Shown here in pieces: positions 1 through 6,898 of a DNA stretch of 9,153 nucleotides. Positions within the stretch are counted from its first letter, which is position 1, and each line of letters opens with the position of its first letter. A model generated the notes under the pieces. The model was given only the letters and a program-made list of their open reading frames with translations, was not told the DNA's origin and ran no database searches. The stretch is from Spirochaetota bacterium. Lineage in GTDB: Bacteria; Spirochaetota; Spirochaetia; DSM-27196; PWMO01. Both the position numbers and the translations under genes were made by a program. The stretch covers positions 1 to 9,153 of the forward strand of contig JAAAOH010000353.1 in NCBI GenBank assembly GCA_009908925.1, read 5' to 3'.

Positions 1-1
1 G

Positions 2-1279
2 GAAGCGGAGCCCGAGCTCGGGGCATACGACAGCATCAGTCTCGCGGTTGCGGCGGGAGACCCCCAGACGGCGATCGCCGCCTATGAGGAGGCTCGACTG
101 CGTGACCCCGATCGCCCCGAAACGATGCTGCTCCTGGCAAACCTCATGATTTCCGCGGGCCGGCTCGAAGAGGCCGAGGGCGTGCTCGACGAAATCCTTG
201 CCGAGCATCCCGACCATGCCGACGCCCTCTACCAGAAGGCGCTGATCGCCGGTGCGCGGGGCGAGACCGATCGCAAGGAGACTCTTCTCCAGCAGGTCGT
301 ATCGCAGCACGAAGAGCACGCCCCCTCGCACGCCGCCCTCGGCGAGCTCTATCTCGAACAGGAGAGTTACAGCCGGGCGCAGGAGGCCTTCGAGCGCGGT
401 CTCGCCGCCGACGAGGAGAACTTCGTGGCGTTGATCGGCCTCGGAAACGTATACCTGCGTACCGAGCAGCCTGCGCAGGCTGAGGAAACGCTGACACGAG
501 CCATCGAGCAGGAGCCGGACTACCCCTTCGCATATGTCGACCGGAGCCGGGCGCGAATCGCGGAGTACGAGCTCGAAGGCGCGGAAGAAGACCTGGACCG
601 GGCTATCGAGCTCGAGCCCGAGTATCCCTGGAACTACTTCGACCGGGGTCGCGTGAGAGTGGAGCTGGGACGATTGCAGGGGGCAGAGGAAGATTTTACG
701 AAGACGATTGAAATGATGCCCGGGATGTTCATGGCCTACGTGGAGCGTGGACGCGTGCACGACAGCCTCGGAGACCGGGAAGCGGCCTACGAGGACTACA
801 GGCGAGCGCTGGAGCTCCGACCCGACTATCACCCCGGTTACGCGCCCTACGGCATGTATGCGTTCATGGAGAACGACTGGGAGACCGCTGCGGAGATGTT
901 TCGAAAGGCCTTTGAGCGGGAGCCCCGCGCCTACAATTATCCGCTGCTGACCGCGCTCTCGCACCGCGAGGCCGGGCGGGACGAGGCGGCCCGCACGTAT
1001 ATCGAGTCTGTACTCGCGGATATACCCCGTGACACGCTGTACTATGACATGGCACGCTACTATCTGACCCCGCAGGGCGATAGCTCCCTGTTGCGCAGAA
1101 TCGAGCGCAGTGACGATTCCGTCGTCAAAGCGCAGCTGCTGTTTCACTTCGGGGCTCTCTACGAGCTCGAAGGGCGCGTGCGGCTGGCACAGACGATGTA
1201 CGTCGAGGTAGAAGACCAGGGAGGTCCGGCCGTCATAGAGAAGCGACTCGCGGCACGGAAGCTCGAAGGTGATGATTAA
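2..1279 (+). CDS. TPR-repeat protein, 5' end cut off by the window edge
   Basis: The reading frame is open from base 2, so the gene begins before the window. The ATG at 125 is internal, because the 41 codons before it already read as TPR-like helices. The visible 425 residues are mostly tetratricopeptide repeats of about 34 residues. Roughly nine units can be seen, with the usual G/A and P positions; for example, helix pairs end in AIELEPEYP and ALELRPDYHP. The last ~80 residues are less regular but still helical. TPR arrays are protein-docking scaffolds and no catalytic motif is visible, so the partner is unknown. Whether it has a signal peptide or lipobox cannot be judged without the N-terminus. 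The stop codon lies 3 bases before the next gene, whose ribosome binding site sits inside this gene's last codons, suggesting translational coupling. The fold is certain; the function is not known. Confidence 0.88.
   Translation, partial: EAEPELGAYDSISLAVAAGDPQTAIAAYEEARLRDPDRPETMLLLANLMISAGRLEEAEGVLDEILAEHPDHADALYQKALIAGARGETDRKETLLQQVVSQHEEHAPSHAALGELYLEQESYSRAQEAFERGLAADEENFVALIGLGNVYLRTEQPAQAEETLTRAIEQEPDYPFAYVDRSRARIAEYELEGAEEDLDRAIELEPEYPWNYFDRGRVRVELGRLQGAEEDFTKTIEMMPGMFMAYVERGRVHDSLGDREAAYEDYRRALELRPDYHPGYAPYGMYAFMENDWETAAEMFRKAFEREPRAYNYPLLTALSHREAGRDEAARTYIESVLADIPRDTLYYDMARYYLTPQGDSSLLRRIERSDDSVVKAQLLFHFGALYELEGRVRLAQTMYVEVEDQGGPAVIEKRLAARKLEGDD
1266..1273 (+). promoter_or_regulatory. 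Ribosome binding site of the DHH phosphoesterase gene, inside the end of the TPR gene
   Basis: AAGGTGAT closely matches the anti-Shine-Dalgarno complement and ends 9 bases before the ATG at 1283. It lies within the final codons of the upstream TPR gene. Ribosomes finishing that gene would therefore reach the next start directly. It supports ATG 1283 as the true start. Confidence 0.7.
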
Positions 1280-1282
1280 CCA

Positions 1283-2239
1283 ATGAAGGGCATTCAGGAG
1301 CTGATCTCGCACATCGACCTCGAGCGGGAAGTCGTCATTCAGGCGCACGACTTCCCTGATCACGATGCGGTCGGTACCGCCTACGCCCTCTCGCGGCTGC
1401 TCGCAGCGAATCGGATTTCGTCCAGGCTCTGCTATGGGGGCGAGATTCAGAGCGAGTCGCTTGCCGAGATGATCCGAATCCTCGAGATTCCCATCACCGC
1501 CTGTGGCGAGGCGGGACTGGATGACGATGCGCAGATCATCATCGTCGACGGCTTCGTCGGGAACACGAACATTCGCGGTGTTCCGGGCGAAGTCGTCGGC
1601 GTCGTCGACCATCACGTTCCGCCGACCGAGCCGAACTGCAAGTACTTCGATATTCGCCCCCACATGGGCGCCTGCTCGACTATCCTCTACGAGTACTACA
1701 AGATCTCGACGACGGAAATGGAGCCGAACGTCGCCACGGGGCTTCTCATCGGTCTGATGATGGATACCGCCTTCATGACGCGCGGGGTCGCTCCCGTCGA
1801 CCTCGAGGCATTCTCCTCGCTCTTTTTTACCGGCGACTGGCAGACCGGGAGCAGGCTGCTGAAAAACTCGCTCTCGCTTGCGGACCTCTCGGTCTTCCGG
1901 GAGGCCATCAATGCGTGTATAGTGGCGACCGACTTCTGCTTCGTGCCCGTAACGAAGGAGTGCACGCCCGAGGTCATGGCCCTCGTGGCCGATTTCTTTC
2001 TCGGACTTCGAGAGATTCACTTCGTCGTCGTGCTCGAGCCCGAGCGCGAGGAGTACCGCATTTCGGTGCGAAGCGAGGACAATTCGCGTCCCACGGACGT
2101 CATCATAAAGAAGGCGCTCGACGGCATCGGCTCCGGCGGCGGCCATGTGCACATGGGCGGCGGGAGCATACCGCGAGATCTCTTCCCCGGCGAAGAGGTG
2201 CTGCGAAAGCGGTTTCTGAGGGCAATGGGGAAGGGGTAA
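1283..2239 (+). CDS. DHH/DHHA1 family phosphoesterase (NrnA-like: nanoRNase / pAp phosphatase type)
   Basis: This 318-residue protein has the normal length for stand-alone DHH-DHHA1 enzymes. The metal-binding motifs are all visible: H22-x3-D26-x-D28 (in HDFPDHDAVG), D89 (IIIVDGF), the signature D109-H110-H111, and D161 (GLMMDTAF). The C-terminal DHHA1 substrate-binding domain ends with the glycine-rich GSGGGHVHMGGG at 283-294. Family members use two manganese ions to hydrolyse short RNA (2-5 nt) to mononucleotides, 3'-phosphoadenosine-5'-phosphate to AMP, or linear or cyclic dinucleotides such as pApA and c-di-AMP. The sequence does not tell which is preferred here. No membrane segment or signal peptide is present, so it should be cytoplasmic. 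It is the middle gene of a tight three-gene run, 3 bases after the TPR gene and 7 bases before the TraB-like gene. All key residues are intact, so activity is likely. Single-strand exonuclease RecJ is excluded by the short length. Confidence 0.9.
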   Translation: MKGIQELISHIDLEREVVIQAHDFPDHDAVGTAYALSRLLAANRISSRLCYGGEIQSESLAEMIRILEIPITACGEAGLDDDAQIIIVDGFVGNTNIRGVPGEVVGVVDHHVPPTEPNCKYFDIRPHMGACSTILYEYYKISTTEMEPNVATGLLIGLMMDTAFMTRGVAPVDLEAFSSLFFTGDWQTGSRLLKNSLSLADLSVFREAINACIVATDFCFVPVTKECTPEVMALVADFFLGLREIHFVVVLEPEREEYRISVRSEDNSRPTDVIIKKALDGIGSGGGHVHMGGGSIPRDLFPGEEVLRKRFLRAMGKG

Positions 2240-2246
2240 ACGCACA

Positions 2247-3443
2247 GTGGAAGAAGTAGTGCAGACACACGATGCCCGAACGACCGTCGAGGTCGCCGGG
2301 AAGCACATAACGCTCATCGGCACCGCTCACGTCTCCGAGGAGAGCGTGAAGGATGTAACCGAGGCCATAGACGAGCTTGCCCCCGAGCGGGTCTGCGTCG
2401 AGATCGACCAGGCACGCTTCAAGGCGATGACCGAGGGGCAGGACTGGTCGAACCTCAACATCTATCGCGTCATCAAGGAGCGCAAGGGGTTCCTCCTGCT
2501 CGGAAACCTGGTGCTTCAGTCCTTCCAGCGCCGCATCGGTGAGGAGCTCGGCATCAAACCCGGTCAGGAGATGCGCGAGGCGGTGCGAGCCGCCGAGGAG
2601 CGCGAGGTCCCGGTGGCCCTCTGCGATCGTGATATCCAGGTTACCCTGCGTCGTGCCTGGGCGAACACCGGATTGTGGGGCAAGAACAAGATGCTGGCGG
2701 CTCTTCTGAGCTCTCTCTTCACGCGAGAGGAACTGTCTCGCGAAGAGATCGAAGAGCTCAAGCAGAAGAGCGCCCTGCAGGGGATGATGGAGGAGCTCGC
2801 GGACTTCCTGCCCTCGGCCAAAACCGTTCTCATCGACGAGCGCGATCAGTATCTGGCAACCCGCATCTTCGAGCAGCCCGAGACGAATATCGTGGCCGTG
2901 GTCGGCGCGGGGCACGTGAATGGGATCGTCGAGCATCTCCATCGCCTCGGACGGGGTGAGGAGGCGGCCGTGTCTCTCGATGAGCTCGAGGTGATCCCGC
3001 CGAAAAAGGCGATAACGCGGGCGCTGCCCTACGTAATCCCTGCCCTCGTGCTGGGGCTCATCGGGTGGGGCTTCGTGCAGTCGGGCTGGCAGGGTGGTCT
3101 GGAGCTCTTCATGCGCTGGGTTCTGGTGAACGGCACCCTCTCGGCGATCGGCGCGCTCATTGCGCTCGCGCATCCCGTGACCATCATCGCTTCCTTCGTG
3201 GCCGCTCCCATTACCTCGATGAATCCGACGATCGGCGTGGGTATCGTCACCGGCCTGCTCGAAGCGGTGGTCCGCAAACCCCGGGTCCTCGATTTCGAAA
3301 ACCTGCAGCGGGATATCCTCTCGGTGCGGGGCTTCTTCCGAAACCGCGTGACCCACGTGCTGCTGGTGTTCTTCTTCTCGAGTCTCGGCAGTGCCATCGG
3401 GACCTTCGTGGCGTTTCCGTTCCTGTTTCCCGGCAGCGTGTAA
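2247..3443 (+). CDS. TraB/PrgY family protein (Tiki/TraB superfamily) with C-terminal membrane domain
   Basis: This 398-residue protein matches the family named after the enterococcal pheromone-shutdown proteins TraB/PrgY. The N-terminal cytosolic domain has the conserved GTAHVS at residues 25-30, the V-C-V-E52 strand, and the second glycine-histidine motif GAGHVNG at 220-226. These two GxxH/GAGH motifs and the glutamate are the putative metal-site residues of the Tiki/TraB superfamily, some members of which are metalloproteases. The C-terminal part (about 259-398) holds roughly four hydrophobic segments near 261-280, 288-309, 311-340 and 370-395. The family-typical HPVTIIASFVAAPITSMNPT and RKPRVLDF stretches are both present. 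The start is a GTG preceded by GGGGAAGGGG, ending 10 bases upstream; a GTG four codons later is a weaker alternative. Enterococcal members limit peptide pheromone activity, but no pheromone system is visible here and chromosomal copies in many bacteria have unknown function. It is probably last in the operon. Confidence 0.88.
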   Translation: MEEVVQTHDARTTVEVAGKHITLIGTAHVSEESVKDVTEAIDELAPERVCVEIDQARFKAMTEGQDWSNLNIYRVIKERKGFLLLGNLVLQSFQRRIGEELGIKPGQEMREAVRAAEEREVPVALCDRDIQVTLRRAWANTGLWGKNKMLAALLSSLFTREELSREEIEELKQKSALQGMMEELADFLPSAKTVLIDERDQYLATRIFEQPETNIVAVVGAGHVNGIVEHLHRLGRGEEAAVSLDELEVIPPKKAITRALPYVIPALVLGLIGWGFVQSGWQGGLELFMRWVLVNGTLSAIGALIALAHPVTIIASFVAAPITSMNPTIGVGIVTGLLEAVVRKPRVLDFENLQRDILSVRGFFRNRVTHVLLVFFFSSLGSAIGTFVAFPFLFPGSV

Positions 3444-3444
3444 C

Positions 3445-3470
3445 GGGCGGCCCCGCAGTGCGGGCGGCCC
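3445..3470 (+). terminator. Possible hairpin between the convergent TraB-like gene and radA
   Basis: The unit GGGCGGCCC occurs twice, at 3445-3453 and 3462-3470. It is nearly self-complementary, so the two copies can pair into a 9-bp stem with one central G-G mismatch around an 8-base loop. An alternative inner stem CCCGC/GCGGG is also possible. It begins 2 bases after the TraB-like stop codon and lies before the radA stop, as expected for a shared bidirectional terminator. No T tract follows on either strand, so intrinsic termination is uncertain. Confidence 0.35.
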
Positions 3471-3487
3471 GAACCCCGGCGCCGCCA

Positions 3488-4872
3488 CTACCCCCGTCCG
3501 CCGGCCCCGAACACCGCCTTGATGCAGTCACTTACCGAGTCCACGCGGACCCATCCCTCCTCGGGCGCCTCCCCCTCTCTCACCCGTCGCGGCCCGACGA
3601 GCCGCTCGTAGCCCATCTCGCGGGCGGCGCGAAGCCTGCGCCGCAGCTGCGCGACGGGGCGGATCTCGCCGGCAAGGCTTATCTCGCCCGTGACGGTGGT
3701 TGCGGTCGGCACCGACATCCCGGTCCGCGCGGAGTAGAGGGCGAGGGCGAGGGGAAGCTCCACACCCACCTCACCGATCCTGATCCCGCCGGCCACGTTC
3801 ACGTAGATATCCTGGTCGGAGAAGCTGACGCCGACATGCTTCTCGAGTACGGCGGCGACACGCGAGATGCGGCGTGAGTCGATGCGGTCGGAGAAGGTGC
3901 GGGAAACTCCGCCTTTGGCGGGGACGGTCAGTGCCTGTATCTCCACGAGCAGGATTCGGCTCCCCTCGTAGACGGGGGCAACCACGACTCCGGCGGGAAG
4001 CGAGCCCTCCCGCTGCACGAGAAAGACCGAGGCGGGATCAGTGACCTCGCGCAGGCCCTGTCCCTCCATGGCGAATAGCCCGATCTCATCGGTCGAGCCG
4101 AAGCGGTTTTTGCTGGCGCGCAGAATGCGGAGATGCTCCTCGGCGTGTTCGAAGTAGAGCACGGAGTCGACCATGTGCTCGATGACCTTCGGGCCGGCGA
4201 TGGAGCCCTCCTTCGTGACGTGGGCAACGAAGAACACTGCCGCGTCGTGGGCGCGAACCCAGTCGAGAATCTCGTAGGTCGAGTACTTGATCTGATTGAC
4301 GGTGCCCGGATAGGGGCCGGCCTCCGCCGAGTGAAGCGACTGCACGGAGTCGATGACGATGAGCTCCGGAGCGCGCTCATCGAGGGCCCGGGTAATGGAC
4401 GCCGTATCGCCGTCGCAGAGGAGATCGATGTCTGCAGTTGCGCCGAGGCGCTCCGCACGCAGGCGGATCTGTCGTGCCGATTCCTCGCCGGAGACATAGA
4501 GTACGCGACGGGAGGCGAGGGCGGCGGCAGTCTGCAGCATGAGGGTCGACTTTCCGATGCCGGGCTCCCCGCCGAGGAGCACCGACGCTCCCGACACCAC
4601 ACCGCCGCCGAGGACGCGGTCGAGCTCGCCGATGCCCGTCTCGATCCGCGGGGCCTCGTCGGTCGAGGCCGTCGCGACCGACTCGACGCGGGCGCGACGG
4701 TCGCGCTCCCGGCCGCCGGCCGCGCCGCTACCGCCGGAGCCCTGAGAGGCGCGGCCGGCGGGCGCGCGGGTCTCCTCCACGAGGGTGTTCCACTCGCCGC
4801 ACTGCGGACAGCGACCGAGGGCTCCTGATGATCGCAGGAGGTGCATCGATAGACGGTCTTGCTTCGCGCCAT
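3488..4872 (-). CDS. radA: RadA/Sms DNA repair ATPase, reading frame broken in the N-terminal zinc finger
   Basis: RadA is a RecA-like ATPase that promotes branch migration and processing of recombination intermediates. The body is intact: GRCPQCGEWNTL (second half of the zinc finger), Walker A GGEPGIGKST at 4573-4544, the RadA-specific KNRFG at 4111-4097, and a complete C-terminal Lon-protease-like domain (DQDIYVNVAGG onward) ending in ...CIKAVFG. The N-terminus is in another frame. The natural start is ATG 4872, reading MARSKTVYRCTSCDHQE, which supplies the first CxxC. After GAG at 4824-4822 the frame must change, because CTC GGT CGC TGT (LGRC) continues in the frame used by the rest of the gene. 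Uninterrupted frame-2 translation can start only at ATG 4882 or 4846 (or at ATG 4939, beyond the likely promoter), and would lack the first CxxC. With the two parts joined, length (~460) and order match the family. The break is either a real mutation or a sequence error. Identity is very sure; functionality is not. Confidence 0.9.
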
Positions 4873-4880
4873 GGTCGGCC

Positions 4881-4910
4881 ATTCTACCTTGACGGGTCGC
4901 AGGGGGCCAA
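4881..4910 (-). promoter_or_regulatory. Predicted sigma70-type promoter for radA
   Basis: On the minus strand TTGGCC (4910-4905) and TAGAAT (4886-4881) are separated by 18 bases, matching 4/6 and 5/6 of the TTGACA/TATAAT consensus. Initiation about 7 bases after the -10 box would fall near 4874, only about 2 bases before ATG 4872. No Shine-Dalgarno sequence is visible before that ATG, so the message would be essentially leaderless. This is a prediction from sequence only. Confidence 0.45.
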
Positions 4911-4917
4911 GTATCGT
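4889..4917 (+). promoter_or_regulatory. Predicted sigma70-type promoter for the cyclase-like/2TM gene
   Basis: TTGACG (4889-4894) and TATCGT (4912-4917) are 17 bases apart, matching 5/6 and 4/6 of consensus with ideal spacing. Transcription would begin near 4924, leaving about 5 bases before the ATG at 4929, where no ribosome binding site is seen. An in-frame TGA at 4917-4919 rules out an earlier start. The elements interleave with the radA promoter on the other strand, so the two promoters probably compete. Confidence 0.45.
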
Positions 4918-4928
4918 GACTCGCGACG

Positions 4929-6809
4929 ATGGGAAGCACGCCCGCGGATCAGCACATCCTCGCCGTAGCAATAGACGGATTCTCGCGGCTCCTTGCGCGC
5001 GACGAGGCACGGGCCATCGACCTTCTCGAGGAATACGAGCGCCTGGTTCGCGAGTACGCCGGTCACCGCGGAGGGGAGCTCATCAGGAGAAGCGGCGACG
5101 AATCTCTGCTGGGCTTCGCTGATGCGGTCTCCTCGGTGCGAGCAGCATTCGACCTGAGCGAAGCCTGGAACGACGGCACGCGCCCCCGGCTGCGCATGGG
5201 GCTGGCCGCGGGCCCGGGGGATGCGGGGGCGGGGGACGGCAGGCCGGAGGATACCGGGCCGGCGGCGAGCACCGCCGACGGGCCGGCCGCGCGTGCGGCG
5301 ATGCGGCTTCAGTCTGTGTCGACCGCGGGTACACTCGGGGTGACCGGCCCGGTGCTCGAGGAGATTCGCGGAGAGCTCGAGTACGTGAGGGTCTCGCTTG
5401 GCGAGCTGCACCTCAGCGGTCGCAGTGACGGTCTCCCCGCATTTGCCCTGACGCTCCCCGGCGGCGCCGGGGGCGTGGCCGGGGCGGCGGGTGCGGCGGC
5501 CGCGGGCAACGCCGCCGACACAGGCCGCACCGACGCCGGCGCAGAGGGACGGCGGGAGCTTCCCCCGTCCATGTATCCGACCCGCCGTGCCTCGGGTAAC
5601 GAACGGGAGGACCGCGAGGCGGAGGCGGCCTGGGACCAGGCACTGGAAACCCCGACCGATACCGGGGCAGACGAACCGGACCCCCTCGTCGAGGAGTATG
5701 TCGACCAGACCGAGGAAGCCGCCGCTCAGGCCGTGGCCGGCTTTCGAGGCCACGCAGCCGTGTACACGGCCGTGAACGCCGGGCTCTTCGGCATCTGGGC
5801 GTGGACCGGAGCGGGGTTCCCCTGGTTTCTCATTCCGCTCTTCGCCTGGGGAATCGGACTTTCCTCCCATTACGACGCGATGAGGCGGCAGCGACTCGAG
5901 TCCCGTGAGCTGAGCGAGCTGCCCATCGAAACGCGCGAGCAGCTTCGTACCTACCGGCAGTACACGAAAGCCCGCGCGGGATGGCGCGGCCATCTCGTAT
6001 CGACCGGCGCGACCTCGGCGCTGCTGTTTACCATCAACATGATCACGTCACCCGGGTTTCCCTGGTTCCTCTTTCCCGTCGGCGGCATGGCGATCGGACT
6101 GGTGTCCCACTACCCGCGATATCGCTCGAAATCGCAGCGGCTCCTTGCGAGAATCCGTGAACTTGCCGCGCCCGGCCGCGTTGCGAACGCCGAGCGCACC
6201 CTCGGCCGGCAGCGTCGCAGGTCGGAAGCCGGCTCGACCGCCTCACGCCGCCGCGATGGGCGGTCCGCGGGTGCGTACGCGGGGAGCGCGCAAGCGGGGC
6301 GCGCCACTCCCGTCGAGGAGGCGGACACTCTCCGAGCGGACATCCTCGAGCAGGTTACCGCGGCTCCCGAGCTTGCGCGCGAGAGCTTCGACTCGGTCCT
6401 CGAGGAATACCTCGCACGGATCCGTTCCCTGTCGCAGACCCACGATGAGCTGGCCGCGACCGGGAACCGGGACGATCTCGAGCAGATCGAGGCGGAGGTG
6501 CGGGAGTTGCGAGGCAAGCTCGATGCGGCCACCGACTCGCGCCTGCGGAAGGAGTACGATCGCTCGATCGAGCAGCTCGAGAGGCAGAGGCGGAGCTATG
6601 AAGAGCTTCTACGTGATCAGGAGCTCATCGAGGTGAGGCTGCGTGCGGCAGTGAACATGCTGAAGCAGATGCGGGTCGAGGTTGCGCGCATGCGTGGCAC
6701 GGGCGGCATCGAGAGCCTCGACGAGCTCAAACACCGTTCCGAAGAACTCTCCGGCTATCTCGCCGACCTCAGACAGGCCTACGACGAGCTCGACTCCCCG
6801 GATTCATGA
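4929..6809 (+). CDS. Degenerate class III cyclase-like domain + two 2TM modules + C-terminal coiled coil
   Basis: I do not know a named homologue for this 626-residue protein. Residues 9-176 resemble an adenylate/guanylate cyclase fold: HILAVAIDGFSRLLARDEA, then GGELIRRSGDESLLGF, RMGLAAG, AARAAMRL and a closing LGELHLSG. By alignment the first metal aspartate is replaced by A14, the substrate aspartate by T115 and the catalytic asparagine by R122, while D57 and R126 are kept, so cyclase activity is doubtful. Residues 96-118 and 177-270 are low-complexity, rich in Gly, Ala and acidic residues. Two membrane modules follow, 272-320 and 352-400, each a helical hairpin with a GFPWFL turn ending in SHY, resembling the Pfam 2TM domain. 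Residues ~455-626 are strongly charged heptad-like coiled coil. Both ends should be cytoplasmic. ATG 4929 is the only reasonable start and has no visible Shine-Dalgarno. A membrane-anchored signalling or scaffold role is inference. Confidence 0.85.
   Translation: MGSTPADQHILAVAIDGFSRLLARDEARAIDLLEEYERLVREYAGHRGGELIRRSGDESLLGFADAVSSVRAAFDLSEAWNDGTRPRLRMGLAAGPGDAGAGDGRPEDTGPAASTADGPAARAAMRLQSVSTAGTLGVTGPVLEEIRGELEYVRVSLGELHLSGRSDGLPAFALTLPGGAGGVAGAAGAAAAGNAADTGRTDAGAEGRRELPPSMYPTRRASGNEREDREAEAAWDQALETPTDTGADEPDPLVEEYVDQTEEAAAQAVAGFRGHAAVYTAVNAGLFGIWAWTGAGFPWFLIPLFAWGIGLSSHYDAMRRQRLESRELSELPIETREQLRTYRQYTKARAGWRGHLVSTGATSALLFTINMITSPGFPWFLFPVGGMAIGLVSHYPRYRSKSQRLLARIRELAAPGRVANAERTLGRQRRRSEAGSTASRRRDGRSAGAYAGSAQAGRATPVEEADTLRADILEQVTAAPELARESFDSVLEEYLARIRSLSQTHDELAATGNRDDLEQIEAEVRELRGKLDAATDSRLRKEYDRSIEQLERQRRSYEELLRDQELIEVRLRAAVNMLKQMRVEVARMRGTGGIESLDELKHRSEELSGYLADLRQAYDELDSPDS
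5742..6128 (+). repeat. Tandem protein-level duplication of a 2TM module
   Basis: Two copies of a two-helix membrane module lie at 5742-5888 and 5982-6128. Residues H275/H355, the FPWF of 297-300/377-380, IGL 309-311/389-391 and SHY 313-315/393-395 all line up at exactly 80 residues (240 bases). The copies have diverged elsewhere, so this is an old internal duplication rather than a recent DNA repeat. Confidence 0.75.
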
Positions 6810-6831
6810 GATGCGGCTCCTTCCCCGACAC

Positions 6832-6868
6832 CGCCGGCCGCGGTCCGTGGCCTGGTCCGGCGCCGGCG
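6832..6868. terminator. Possible GC-rich hairpin between convergent genes
   Basis: The 89-base gap between the cyclase-like gene and the PPIase gene contains CGCCGGC (6832-6838) pairing with GCCGGCG (6862-6868). Inside this region is a competing 7-bp stem, 6836-6842 with 6846-6852, that includes one G-U pair. The perfect palindrome CCGGCGCCGG lies at 6857-6866. There is no T tract on either strand. Its position between two converging stop codons suits a shared terminator, but such GC-rich pairings arise easily by chance in this DNA. Nothing else is seen in the gap. Confidence 0.3.
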
Positions 6869-6898
6869 ACAGGACGGCGGCTATGGCGACCGCGCTTA

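Noticed and set aside
125..127. ATG as the start of the TPR gene
   Set aside because: The frame is open to the window edge and the upstream codons encode continuing TPR-like helices, so this ATG is internal.
2103..3488. 461-codon open frame on the minus strand opposite the DHH and TraB-like genes
   Set aside because: It lies entirely antisense to two well-recognised genes. Its protein is rich in His, Arg and Glu without any known motif, as expected for a shadow frame in GC-rich DNA.
3065..3877. 270-codon plus-strand frame spanning the end of the TraB-like gene and the end of radA
   Set aside because: It overlaps two real genes in the wrong frame or strand and shows no family motif.
4799..4846. 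ATG 4846 as the genuine radA start, with no frameshift
   Set aside because: The 4872 frame encodes an obvious RadA N-terminus with the first CxxC, and starting at 4846 would lose half the zinc finger. It remains a possible start for a truncated product.
4884..5993. 369-codon open frame on the minus strand opposite the cyclase-like gene
   Set aside because: No recognisable domain and a composition dominated by Arg, Pro and Gly. The plus-strand frame has coherent domains over the same stretch.
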